Below the pieces are notes generated by a model. The model did no database searches, was not told where the DNA came from, and saw only the letters and a list, made by a program, of their open reading frames with translations. The position numbers and the translations under genes are program-made. Below are positions 1 to 9,619 of a DNA stretch of 64,000 bases, in pieces. The first letter of the stretch is position 1, and each line of letters begins with the position of its first letter. The DNA comes from Diplonema japonicum (Eukaryota; Euglenozoa; Diplonemea; Diplonemida; Diplonemidae), in the NCBI GenBank assembly GCA_964019335.1, contig OZ025669.1, positions 372,001 to 436,000 on the forward strand, in the 5' to 3' direction.

Positions 1-47
1 GCGGCACCAACCACCGCAACACAGCATAATGCAAAAACACCTCGAAA

Positions 48-78
<31 letters not shown>

Positions 79-237
79 CCCCCCTTAAGAACCTTAGCAG
101 GGGTAATGAACCAAGAAGAAAAAAAAAAAACTTTTTTGGTCGTCAGTTTGATTGAGATGCGAAACAATGTGGGGAGGGGGGTCGTAAAAATATAAAAAAA
201 AAATTCTTTTTCCCACCTTTCCAGCTTTTTTCTTTTT
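1..237. other. 3' flank, no gene seen
   Basis: AT-rich spacer with a T-run near 50-78 followed by C. It lies downstream of the minus-strand gene that ends at 238. I see no open frame or RNA-like structure in it. Confidence 0.5.
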
Positions 238-801
238 TTATCCTGCTTTGTTTTCAGGGTTGAATTTGCAGTCCTTCTCAGCATGCGCCATTGTCCCGCA
301 CAGGAAGCAGCCCTGCCCGTTGGGCTGTACAATGGGGTCGCCTGCTGACACGCTTTCTTCTACAGGGGGTGCTATTTTCACGTTTTCAAACTGTTTTTCC
401 AAGTCCTTTCGTTTCTCCACTTTAATGTCGTCCAGAATTATGCTCTGCAGCTCCTGAATTTTGAAGAACATGATATCCTCGAAGAGTTGCAGCTGTGTGG
501 ATGTTTTTTTTTTTCTTTTTTTTCCCTTCTTTTTTCTTGTTCCCCTACCTTCGATGCCCCATCCAACTCCTCCATCTCAATTGAGAACCTGCCTTTCCGC
601 AAAAACGCTAGCAACGGTCCAAAAAACTGAGGGTCTCGGTCTAATGATATTTCTTTGCATTTCGGATCCTTTTCCAACACCTCCTTGAAGTACCCGCTCC
701 TTTTTTTTTTTTTTTTTTCTTCCCTCCCCATACTTCATTAATATTTCTTTCGGGGACTGGTACTTCCTCCCACTAATTTCCACCACGACAAGAGATGACA
801 T
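238..801 (-). CDS. T1/BTB (KCTD-like) domain protein with C-terminal CCHC zinc knuckle
   Basis: Spliced model of 156 residues: exons 734-801, 549-696 and 238-492, with introns of 37 bp (697-733) and 56 bp (493-548), both GT-AG and A-rich. Residues 1-65 match the potassium-channel tetramerisation (T1/BTB) fold: a start like VVVEISGRKY, then GYFKEVLE and the signature LDRDPQFFGPLLAFLR. A short helical middle follows, then a zinc knuckle with exact C-x2-C-x4-H-x4-C spacing (CFLCGTMAHAEKDC). No channel pore is present, so this is a KCTD-like oligomerising adaptor rather than an ion channel. T1 domains commonly form tetramers or pentamers and recruit Cullin-3; that role is inference here. The knuckle suggests RNA or DNA contact. 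The exon joins restore an uninterrupted T1 domain, which supports them. Confidence 0.75.
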
Positions 802-1032
802 TATTTTTTTTTTCTTCTCTCTCTCTCCTTCCCCCCCTTTTTTTTTTCCTTCTCTTTTTCCTGGATTATTAAAAAATCGAAAAAAAAAGACAAAAAAAAA
901 AAGAGAGAAAAAAAAAAAAAAGTGTAATTAAAAAAAAAGGGGGGGAAGGGGTGGTGGTGTAATCTCCCCCCCTCCCCCATGTTTATAACGTATGTAGTCT
1001 CCTCCGTTCCCCCAAAAAAAAAATTTTTTTTT

Positions 1033-2265
1033 TTAATCCGATTTTTTGTCGTTCTGTTCCTGTTCCTCTTCGGGCATTCGAAGAGGCCGCCCCTTCCACG
1101 TCCAACCTATCCCAGTGACGCCCTTCAGCATGGATGTTACTGCAATAAAAACCAACCCCAACGCTCCTACAGGATGCATCCACCATAGAGATGAAGAAAT
1201 CCTCCCATCCTCCTCGAGCTGCGACCTGATGGAGTACTGCGTGTAGGTACAGTACAGAAACGAGACAATGGGAAAAGTCGACGCTGGGGACGCAAGCATA
1301 ATACCCCAGACAAGAGATGTTACAGGTAGACCAAAGGCGAGGATGTTTAATATTGAAACGGCTATTACTGATAAAATAGATTGGTCGAATGCTAAAAAGA
1401 TGTTCTTGGTGTACCCTTCAAAGAGCTCTTTCGTAGTGTTGTACATTTGAATCTCCGCGACAGATGTAAAGTCGTAGAATCTCACGGTGCCCTTCGCAGC
1501 GCACTTCACAAAGTACCCCAGCATCACATCTTCCACAACATGATCGCGGACACCTTTGACAGAATGCCCGCCGAATGCTTCATAACTGCTTCGTTTAAAT
1601 ATCATTATGTGCCCTGCGGCAGAAGCAACCTCCTGTTCATCATCGTTGCACACAGAGTGATCGTTATTGAGGACAAGGTTCATGATGATGAGAGGTTGTA
1701 TAAGTTTCTCTGCGGCGCATTTGCATGAGAATGAAACATCGCCTGAAAGAAGGTCGCAGTCTTCGTTTATGGCGGTTTGGACAGCTTGTTGCAGGCCGTT
1801 TGGTTTTAGTTTGACGTCGGCGTCGAGAAAGCAAATGTGGGTTCCGGTGGCGGTTTTTGAAGCTTGGTAGACTGCCCAACATTTTCCCAACCAGACCTCG
1901 TTTTCAGGTCGGGGGCCTGCCGACATCACGGTCAGCTTGTTTCCGTTTTTGTGTGTTTCTTTAACAGATGTTGCTATCTTGACAGTTTGATCCTTTGACA
2001 TATCGTCCACAACGATAACTTGCAGATCATCAATCCCATCGCAGTTGTCTAGCACGCTTGTCACACATGCCTCGATGTTGTCTTCCTCGTTGTAGGCAGG
2101 GATGACCACGCTTACGCTGAGGCCTTCTTTTACACTCGGTGCGTTCCTCACCCTCTCCCCGGTCTCCTTCCAGAATTTCCGTCTTTTCTCATACATGTTT
2201 CGGTACCCAAACCACGTCACACACCCCATAGCACTCGACGCGAGGAGGGCTACCGGTAGAGGCAT
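1033..2265 (-). CDS. Membrane glycosyltransferase, family GT2
   Basis: 410 residues, apparently intronless. The start is the ATG at 2265, after an A/T-rich leader; the frame is open further upstream but through homopolymer junk. An N-terminal hydrophobic segment (1-19) anchors the protein. A GT-A catalytic domain follows, with VVIPAYNEE (53-61), VVDDMSKD (85-92) and the DAD metal/nucleotide-sugar motif at 148-150. A later acidic VVED pair fits the catalytic base region, and Q-x2-Y-N-T resembles the QxxRW-type acceptor motif in weakened form. Two or three C-terminal membrane spans follow. The arrangement resembles processive or lipid-directed GT2 enzymes such as HpnB-like or ceramide glucosyltransferase-like proteins. 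Sugar donor and acceptor cannot be told from sequence alone. A pyrimidine tract followed by CACACAG lies about 50 bases before the start, which would suit a (trans-)splice acceptor. Confidence 0.8.
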   Translation of the reverse strand: MPLPVALLASSAMGCVTWFGYRNMYEKRRKFWKETGERVRNAPSVKEGLSVSVVIPAYNEEDNIEACVTSVLDNCDGIDDLQVIVVDDMSKDQTVKIATSVKETHKNGNKLTVMSAGPRPENEVWLGKCWAVYQASKTATGTHICFLDADVKLKPNGLQQAVQTAINEDCDLLSGDVSFSCKCAAEKLIQPLIIMNLVLNNDHSVCNDDEQEVASAAGHIMIFKRSSYEAFGGHSVKGVRDHVVEDVMLGYFVKCAAKGTVRFYDFTSVAEIQMYNTTKELFEGYTKNIFLAFDQSILSVIAVSILNILAFGLPVTSLVWGIMLASPASTFPIVSFLYCTYTQYSIRSQLEEDGRISSSLWWMHPVGALGLVFIAVTSMLKGVTGIGWTWKGRPLRMPEEEQEQNDKKSD

Positions 2266-2440
2266 TTTTATAATTGAACAAGAATAATTCTGTGTGGAGG
2301 GATTTTTCTTAAAGAAAAAAGTGCGGGGGGAGAGAGGGGAGAAAAAAAAAAAAGTGGGGGGGGGAAATCCTTTATCAGAGATTTCTTTTTTTTTTGGGGG
2401 AAATTTGATTTGGCAGAAAGAAGAAAAAAAAAAAAAAAAA

Positions 2441-3925
2441 TCAAAACAGGTCATCCAACAAATCTTGTTTCTCCTTCTCGGTAACTGCCTCCCCTGCCGT
2501 TGTAGCCTTTTCGGCACCGCTTCTCACTGCGTCAACTACAGGTTGGATCTTGTCGGATCCTTTGTCTAGAAAATCAAGCCCGGATGCCAACGCTTTTCTG
2601 TCGGTCATCGCCAAAGCTAGTGTCCCCCGGTTTGGGCCGAAAATAGGAGCACCACAAACATGACCATATGCCATGTATTGATCGGTTTTGGTGGGTAATT
2701 TGAAGACACCGTTGACTTGGTGTTTGATCGAGTCGATCACCCGTTCTGTTTCTTCTGCAATGCCGTCCTTCTCGCAGCTTTGCATCGCAATGTGCAGCTT
2801 CGTCTTCTCGGTTATGGTGAAGACGTCGTCGTTCAGAAGCGCTTGCAAGGAGAGCAACCCGCGTTGCTTCATCTTGGGGTACTTTGTAACGTACTTCATG
2901 ATGTTCTCTGAGACGTCGGTTGTTACTTGCGGTTGTGTGCAGTCTGTTTTAACCCACTCGTAGATTATAGGAGGTGTGATGGACTGTCGGGAACGGGTGT
3001 GGAAATATGTAACCTCGTCCAAAAATGAAATGTGGACCCTTCGTTCTTCAACCAAACATGAGTTCTCTATTGTCAAAACGGTGTGCGGGAGGTTCGGGTA
3101 CAGAATTAACGGGTTTCCCCCTGCTTCAACTAAGCAGAGTTGGACAACAGGTAAATCGTCAGGGAGATGGGATGATGGTGTGTTCCATAAGTCTAGCTGT
3201 GCAAAGACACCTGATCGGTTCTGTTCCTGGTCCTGTGTGATGATGTCGTAGGAGGCCTTCGGCGTACAGAAGAAAACCTTAACAACGTACTTTCCATTGG
3301 GTCCCTTTAGAGACTTTTCCGAAAATCGTTCTTTGCGAAGTTTTAAAGCGGTTTGCAGGACGAATTCCCCACAATCGTCGAGATGCCATGTGGTAAGAGC
3401 ATCTTTTTGAGATAAACGTGTCGCTTTGTCCATTTTAAGCGAACCCTCCTCGAGAAATGTGGGCCATTTGATAAGAGACGGGAGAACAGGGATTGTTTTT
3501 TCATCAGTATCGCGATGAAACATTTGTAAGTTGCGGGGGTTTTCTGAATCGTGGTCGAAGACCTCTGAGAATTTTTGGACCGGGACAAGGTGGTCGACGT
3601 GGATTAGATCCGCTCCGGGTTTTCCCCAGCTGCTGTTGAATGCGAGTTTCGGGCGTTGCAGCTCGTTTGATTTCCCTTTGGTTATGTAATCTATTCCGTC
3701 TTCCCCACATGCTTTGTGTATGTCCTCCGAGTATTTCTTGTGCAGGAAGCAAGGGTTTCCTTCCAGCAAACATTGCATGGCGGCATCGTCGCTTTCTTTT
3801 GTCGGGACTATCTTGCACCTCCACCTCTCGCTCATGTTTTTATAGTATGTTTCACTCAGGCCCCATTTTTTCAAGGTGTCCCTTAAACAGTATTCCAGCC
3901 CGGGCTGCTCCGTGACCACCGGCAT
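2441..3925 (-). CDS. JmjC-like (cupin, 2OG-Fe(II)) protein, putative
   Basis: 494 residues from the ATG at 3925, directly after a long A-run. I do not recognise a named orthologue. Seen in the sequence is a possible iron triad: WHLDDCG places His181 and Asp183 in an H-x-D pair, and a segment about 100 residues on, LPHTVLTIEN, puts a His (281) where JmjC proteins have their last ligand in the P-x-x-x-H-x-V pattern. The N-terminal 170 residues contain GADLIHVDHLVPV and many aromatic residues, and look like the pre-JmjC region of such oxygenases. The C-terminal 150 residues are helical with an acidic/basic tail. A role as a hydroxylase or demethylase would follow if the triad is real, but the family assignment is inference. 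The stop lies 175 bases from the next gene's start. Confidence 0.5.
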   Translation of the reverse strand: MPVVTEQPGLEYCLRDTLKKWGLSETYYKNMSERWRCKIVPTKESDDAAMQCLLEGNPCFLHKKYSEDIHKACGEDGIDYITKGKSNELQRPKLAFNSSWGKPGADLIHVDHLVPVQKFSEVFDHDSENPRNLQMFHRDTDEKTIPVLPSLIKWPTFLEEGSLKMDKATRLSQKDALTTWHLDDCGEFVLQTALKLRKERFSEKSLKGPNGKYVVKVFFCTPKASYDIITQDQEQNRSGVFAQLDLWNTPSSHLPDDLPVVQLCLVEAGGNPLILYPNLPHTVLTIENSCLVEERRVHISFLDEVTYFHTRSRQSITPPIIYEWVKTDCTQPQVTTDVSENIMKYVTKYPKMKQRGLLSLQALLNDDVFTITEKTKLHIAMQSCEKDGIAEETERVIDSIKHQVNGVFKLPTKTDQYMAYGHVCGAPIFGPNRGTLALAMTDRKALASGLDFLDKGSDKIQPVVDAVRSGAEKATTAGEAVTEKEKQDLLDDLF

Positions 3926-3961
3926 TTTTTTTTTTTTTTTTTTTTTTTTGTTGTTGCACCC

Positions 3962-4129
3962 TTACATTGGTTTGTACTTTATTTTCAAGAGTAGCATGCA
4001 CATAGCGCCGATTATTGTAAGCATGGTGCACCCAAGCAGCAGTTGCATCATTAGGCAAAAATCCATCCGTTTCACCTTTTCCCAGGTCCATCCGTCTCTT
4101 TCCAGTGTGTCCGCTACTCGCTTCAACAT
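3962..4129 (-). CDS. Tiny single-pass membrane protein, unknown
   Basis: 55 residues with its own ATG (4129) and TAA (3962-3964), lying between an A-rich leader and the gene that starts at 3925. The N-terminal half is charged and amphipathic (MLKRVADTLERDGW, then WEKVKRMD). The C-terminal half is one membrane segment of about 24 residues, rich in Leu/Met/Cys (QLLLGCTMLTIIGAMCMLLL), ending in a short basic tail (KIKYKPM). This is the layout of small mitochondrial or ER membrane subunits. Only 36 bases separate its stop from the next start, so it might instead be an upstream ORF on the same transcript. I tested whether it could be a first exon of the neighbour: the possible donor at its end is out of phase with the nearest acceptors. 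Confidence 0.45.
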   Translation of the reverse strand: MLKRVADTLERDGWTWEKVKRMDFCLMMQLLLGCTMLTIIGAMCMLLLKIKYKPM

Positions 4130-4637
4130 CCTCCGAGGAATTATTGTTTTTTTTTTTTTTTGTGATTGAGTGCGCTGATTTTATGGTTTGCAATAAAAAA
4201 AAAAAAAAAAAAAAAAAAAAAACTAGACATTAAATTTCCGCGTTTTTTTTCGCGCTCCGTTCTGGGGTGCTTCGCGGGGGGGTGCCAAAAATAAAAAGAA
4301 GGAGAAAAAAAAAGAAAAAAAAAAATATTTATAAGATAACGCTTCATATCTCTAAAACCCCGTTTTTTTTTAGTGCCATTTAACTCTTCTTTTTCTTTTT
4401 TGCGCATTTTCCCGGAGCCGGTATTTAAACCTCCAAAAAGAATTCACCGTAATTTTCCGTAAATCTTGCCATGCTTTCACACCGAGGATCGGTACTGAAG
4501 ATCGTGTATCGAGCAAGCTTTTACCCTTATGCTCTATGTAAATTTCTGTTCTTACTGAGCTTGCCTTAGGACACCTGCGTTGCCCATGTACTGTAAAGGG
4601 GAACTACTGAAACCTTTTGCTCCGAAGAACCAGGAAG

Positions 4638-4679
<42 letters not shown>

Positions 4680-6754
4680 AAAAGTTTTAGAGATATGGGG
4701 CGTGAAAAAATAAAGGGAAAGGAGAGAGGGGTGGAGAGAAAAAAGAGAAATCTGAAGGGGAGGGGGGTTCGGAAAAAAAAAAAAAAACAATAAAAAATGT
4801 GTAAAAAAGAGAGAAAGAAAAAAAATATATAGGAGATAAAGGGGGGGAGGGGGGACAAGAAGAGTTTTTCATTCTTTTCCTACACCCCAATCCTTGGCCT
4901 CCTTTCGTTTTTGTCACACCTTTCTTTATTTTTTTTTTTATGTCACCTTTCGTAGTACTAATTGACAGCATCACAACTATCGTGCCTTAGCGACCCGGAA
5001 TAACAAAAAAGGGGTGAAGTAAAACTGCTGGAAAAAAAAAAAAAAAAGCCATTATTTTTTAACTCTTGTTTCTGTTTCTTTTTTTTTTTTTTTTTTTCTT
5101 TGAAAAATTCGAGTTTATGACTCACTATATTCTTGATGATGGGAACAAAAAAAAATAAAAAAAATAGCTATTTTGGAAAACGAACCAGATTTCTTTTTTT
5201 TTTTTTTTTTTTTAAAAGGGTGAAAAGATCTTTGAAAAAAGAACTCCTCTTGAAGAGAAAAAAAGGGGAGAAGAAAGAAAAAAAAAAAAGAAAAAAAAAA
5301 AACAAAGAGTAGAGAGCAGCGGCGACAGAAAGCAGGGGGGAGTAAATTGAGCGGGTGCAAATGGGTTTCTCTTAATGTAGAAGAAGAAGACCCTAAGCCT
5401 TTCTCAGCATCCTTCCATAGCACCTTCTTTGAGAGAAATCCCATTTTTCTTTTTCTTTTTTCTTTTCCGTTTTCCTTTTCTTTTTTGCGTTTGTATTCTC
5501 TACAATCTACCATGCCAGATTATGCTTGGACAGCACTTGCCAAAACAGCTATTGGTTTCAATTGGCAACAAGGTGAGGGAGAAGGAGCTGCAGAAAGTTC
5601 CCCTGTTGTCGCCTTCCTTGACAATTCACTGTAATTGAAGGGGAGAAAAAAAAAAGTGGAGGCGAGCAAGAAGGGGTGTTGATAGTCCCTATTGTAGCTT
5701 GTGGGGTTTGGGGGGGGGGGGGGGGGGTTTCTTCTGAATAAATCGCACGTGTTTTTCTTCTCTTTTTTGCCACCGGGGAAAGAGAAAGTCACTCTGATTC
5801 ACTTTTAAAGCATTCCCCCCCCCCCCCTTCTTCTTCTTCTTCTTTCTCGAATACAAAAACCAGGGGTAGAATTGTCTTTGATAGAAACAGATAAAAAGTA
5901 GATTTGTGGAGCTTTTTTTTCCCCCTTCCCCCCCCCCCCCCCCCCCATTGCAATAACAAATTCATTATCAATATGGTTTTTTTTTTTCTTTTTTTTTTTC
6001 CGTTCTTCTTTTTTTTTCTCGTTTTCTCTTTTTTTCTTCTTCTTATTTTCTTTGCAAAAAAAGAAAGTTGTGAAGTGTTGCGCGTTACAATTTATCTCTT
6101 TGTTAGGTAAAAAGTTTGTAACTACTATTACGCACAAACAACGAATAACTAGTTCTGTTTCTTACCGCCCCCGCCCCCTTTTTTTTTTCTTAAAAATCTC
6201 TTTCTTTTATAAAAATTCATCAACAAAAGATTCCCCCGACACCTAAAGCTCGTACTTCTACCCAAGTGATCAAGAATCATCAAACTAAGAAAAAATGCGT
6301 CGAAAAAAAAAGGGGGGGGAAGAGGAAGCCAGGAGAGAAATAAGAATGTTATAGAGGAAAGAGCAGCCGCAAAAGACCCCCCTCCCCCACCCCAGGAGAT
6401 GCAAAGCCAGCCTATGGGTTGAGACAAGATTAAACAACCCAACCCAAGGGGACACATTAGGAGAAGTGCCCATTCTTTTTTCACAGTACTCCCCCCGCAC
6501 ACCGAAATTTATCAAATTTCTTCTTTTTACCTTTTCTTTGTTCTCCGTGCCTGACCGCAGCTTAGGCGGTGGCTCAAAAAAAAAATAAAAAAAGACTAAA
6601 AAGGAAACTTAAGTAGAAAGAGATCAATCACTTTTTTTTTTTTTTTTTTTTTTGGGCCTCGCTTCCCGCCCTTTTTTTTTTCTTTCGAGTGTTTTAAATG
6701 AAAACCAGAAAAGCGCTTTTCTCAAGAAGGTATTAAAATTTTGAGGACGCAAAA

Positions 6755-6787
<33 letters not shown>

Positions 6788-7066
6788 AACGGGTAGGGGG
6801 AAAAGATAGCGGCGAGCCGGAGTTCCCCTTGCTCTGCCGGGAGTAATTACAACAGGAGTTCTGCCAAAGCCAGAAGAAGAAAAAAAAAAGGAGATGGGGT
6901 GAGATATGACCCTCCCTCCAAAAACCGCTCTTTCCTAACTATCATTACACGGGGCCGAAATGTCTTTTGTTTTTCTTTCTTTCTCTTTTTTTTTTTTAAA
7001 TACAAATTCCTGAACCGAAAACTAAACGACATGTAAGAACAACCGACGGCGGAACTGTCGATTATT

Positions 7067-7099
<33 letters not shown>

Positions 7100-7252
7100 A
7101 AAAAAGAATAATAAATGAGTTAAAGGAAGGTCCATTCTCATCTACTATCTAATATGTAAATGAGCAGATTTTTTTTTTCCCCCATGTTACTACTTTCGCG
7201 TCATCATCGCGTGCTGCGTGAATGAGATTTTTTTTTTTTTCTTTTTTATAAA
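4130..7252. other. Gene-poor homopolymer region with two information-rich islands
   Basis: Mostly A-, T-, G- and C-runs. Island 1 (about 4430-4640) has normal composition, no long ORF, a stem GCAAGCT/AGCTTGC and a plus-strand T-run directly after it; see the finding on a U5-like loop. Island 2 (about 5340-5640) holds a plus-strand ORF at 5512-5634 (40 residues, beginning MPDYAWTALAKTAIGF) preceded by a pyrimidine tract, but minus-strand frames there are also open (5520-5600 and 5360-5490) and could be short exons. I cannot choose between strands. The remainder, including 5640-7250, shows nothing I can support. Confidence 0.5.
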
Positions 7253-7362
7253 TTACCTCACAAACTGCGTGGTTATAGGAGGTGGGCGTTTGCTTTTCCA
7301 TTTGCTTTTAGATTCATTGCAGTCGCTATCAGGAGTTGATGAGTCCATCGGCTTTTTTTTCC

Positions 7363-7395
<33 letters not shown>

Positions 7396-7492
7396 CCTCG
7401 ACCCATCATTGCCTCCTTCATACCGCTGTGATTCTCCCATACTCTCGCTTGATGCGCCGCAGCCCATAGTCCTCTCCCTCACCCCCACCCCT

Positions 7493-7532
<40 letters not shown>

Positions 7533-7745
7533 CCCCGTGGGAATGGGGAGGTGTGCCAGATGGTGGCAATGCGTGTGGGGTGTGAGGTATTTGGCGTTGA
7601 CAGTTTTACATGAAGCGCAGCAATCAGGCTTCAAGAGATTCCCACAATCCAGGACAACATTCTTCTTTGGTACTTTGCCACAGTTCCCAGCGCTGCTGCA
7701 GCGCAAAGCTAGTTTGGTGCCCCCATGTTGTCCCCTCGCGTCCAT
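7253..7745 (-). CDS. Small Cys-rich / acylation-motif protein, tentative spliced gene
   Basis: Tentative three-exon model of 110 residues: 7610-7745, 7403-7490 and 7253-7361, with introns of 119 bp (containing a run of about 30 A) and 41 bp. The first exon is Cys-rich (CSSAGNC, then DC, then DCC), suggesting metal binding. The second exon contains MGCGASSES, a perfect N-myristoylation/palmitoylation signal if it were the start, which raises the alternative of two separate genes: one starting at 7745, and one of 57 residues starting at 7467. The last exon is hydrophilic (PMDSSTPDSDCNESKSKW) and ends at a TAA at 7253-7255. The joins stay in frame across both introns. No known family is recognised, and the unspliced reading of exon 1 would add a His/Cys cluster instead. 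Confidence 0.35.
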
Positions 7746-7817
7746 AAAAAAAAAAATTACTTTTAAGGGGGAAGAGAGAGAAACAAAAAAGGGGGGGGTT
7801 TTTTTTTAAAAAAGAAA

Positions 7818-9479
7818 TCACTGCAAATCCTGAGGTTTCGTTGTCGCAGCAGCAATGACATTATTCATTTGGAGCTTCTGCCTGAAGTTCTCCACGTCGG
7901 TCCGCAAATCGTTGTCATACGGCATTATACGAAGCGCAAGCTCGTGGTACTCATAAGCAGAACGATAGTCCTTGAGCCCTGCACAAGCAGCACCCTTTCT
8001 GATATACGCCTTGAGAAGCGCATAGACGTGACTGGTAGACTGTTTGATAACGTTAGATGCTTGCCTTTTAGGGTTTAACTGATTTGTCTCATCGTCGTCG
8101 TCATCATCAGAATCACCTAAAACAGCGGCCATCTCGCCAACGCCACCGTCGACAAGCGAGGCTGCCACTGCCTGGCAACGTTCAATGATTCTGTCGCACT
8201 CCGACGAAGCTTCCTTGAACCGCTTCAGGCACAACAAGCACACCACACGGTTGGCCACCGCGTCCCAGTAATCTTCCCTTTCCGTGATGACGGCGTCGTA
8301 CAATGTTAACGCTTCTTGAAATTTTCTCGTTGCGACAAGTCTGTCCGCATCGCCTTTTTTCAAGGCGACATCTGAAATCTCAAATTCTGTCAGCAAACCG
8401 AGCTCCTTCATTTTTTCCTTCAGCATGGCCATGTCTTTGTTCAAATCCTCCGCGTTTTGTTCCGTCCCGTATCCGATTGCCATTTGAATGTCGTGCAAAG
8501 CTTTCTCATACTCCTCTGACCACCCGTATGCTGCTGAACGTCTTGAATGTGCTTTCATCATGCCGTGCCTGAACCTATCGCCTGTTGTGTTTGATGCTGG
8601 AGTCGACTGCAGCATGTTCAGTGTTAATGTGCAATCCTCGATACACCGTTTGTAATCGTGCATTTGAAGGTACGCAACAGAACGGTTGGTGAGTGCTGCG
8701 AGGAAACAGGTGTCGCGTTTTAAAGCTTCCGAATAAGAGTCGATGGCGCCCTTTAAATCCTTATTCTTGAATTGCTTGTCGCCGCGGTCTTTAAAAAAAA
8801 AAGGTGTGTCTTCTAAGCTTTTCGGTTTGTATCTGGACCGCCTGTAGATTTCTTCGTCAGAACGGGTTCTTGAAGGCATGCTGATTTGCGATGCTGGGGT
8901 GAAGTCGATAGTTACAGTTGTTGTGTCCATTGATCTGACAGGTTGTTCTTCCACGGGAATTATTTGTGTTTGTTTCGTCTCTTCTTGTTTGATGCTTTCC
9001 CCCCATATTGATAGGTCTTTAGACACAGCTTCGCGTTCTTCTTTCACTTTTGTCTCGATTACGGCTCGTTGTTGCTTTTCTAGTTCCCAGTGCTCCGAGA
9101 AGAATCGTTTTTCTTCCTTTACCTTTTGCTGTTCTCTTAGGTCCATTTTTGAACTGTAGGCTTGTTCCGCACGTTTTTTCGACTCCTCCCTCTTGTTCTT
9201 GTCGACGGTGTCGGGTTTTAACTGATGCCAGATGAGGTCCTCTGTCACCTTTACGAGACTGACCCTGACGGTGCCGTTCTCTTCGATCCCGTACCTGCTT
9301 TTCTCGACGTCGATGAAGTGCTTCAGGTCCGCCTCCCATAAGAACGGTGCACAGTTCACCTTTACGTATGCGTCTGCAATGTACACATCTATCGCTACCT
9401 TTTTGACGTGTTTCAGGAAGACGCGGATCAGGATCCGCGTGGCTGTCTCCTCCCATTGGTAGTCGACGCTGACAGGCAT
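7818..9479 (-). CDS. DNAAF4: Dynein axonemal assembly factor 4 (DYX1C1-like)
   Basis: 553 residues, no intron needed. The N-terminal 85 residues are a CS/p23 domain (DYQWEETATRILIRVFLKHV, AYVKVNCAPFLWE), the usual opening of DNAAF4. A charged coiled coil (about 95-175) follows. The rest is tetratricopeptide repeats in two groups: FKDRGDKQFKNKDLKGAIDSY near 230-330 and a second set from about 380, with a helical C-terminus. DNAAF4 acts in the cytoplasm with HSP90/HSP70 chaperones to pre-assemble outer and inner dynein arms before transport into cilia, so the cell builds motile flagella. An Asp-rich stretch (SDDDDDDE) interrupts the second TPR block. Length is somewhat above the animal protein (about 420) because of the extra C-terminal repeats. 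The upstream spacer has a T12-C7 tract before the start. Confidence 0.88.
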   Translation of the reverse strand: MPVSVDYQWEETATRILIRVFLKHVKKVAIDVYIADAYVKVNCAPFLWEADLKHFIDVEKSRYGIEENGTVRVSLVKVTEDLIWHQLKPDTVDKNKREESKKRAEQAYSSKMDLREQQKVKEEKRFFSEHWELEKQQRAVIETKVKEEREAVSKDLSIWGESIKQEETKQTQIIPVEEQPVRSMDTTTVTIDFTPASQISMPSRTRSDEEIYRRSRYKPKSLEDTPFFFKDRGDKQFKNKDLKGAIDSYSEALKRDTCFLAALTNRSVAYLQMHDYKRCIEDCTLTLNMLQSTPASNTTGDRFRHGMMKAHSRRSAAYGWSEEYEKALHDIQMAIGYGTEQNAEDLNKDMAMLKEKMKELGLLTEFEISDVALKKGDADRLVATRKFQEALTLYDAVITEREDYWDAVANRVVCLLCLKRFKEASSECDRIIERCQAVAASLVDGGVGEMAAVLGDSDDDDDDETNQLNPKRQASNVIKQSTSHVYALLKAYIRKGAACAGLKDYRSAYEYHELALRIMPYDNDLRTDVENFRQKLQMNNVIAAATTKPQDLQ

Positions 9480-9619
9480 TTGAGTTAAAAAAGCCTTATT
9501 ATGTCGGGTTTATCAAACGGCGGGGGGGAAAAAAAAAAAATGACGGGGGATAATAAATAGAAACGAAAAGTACTGGTGTAAACTAGTTTTATACACAAAT
9601 AAGGGGGGGGGGGGATGTG

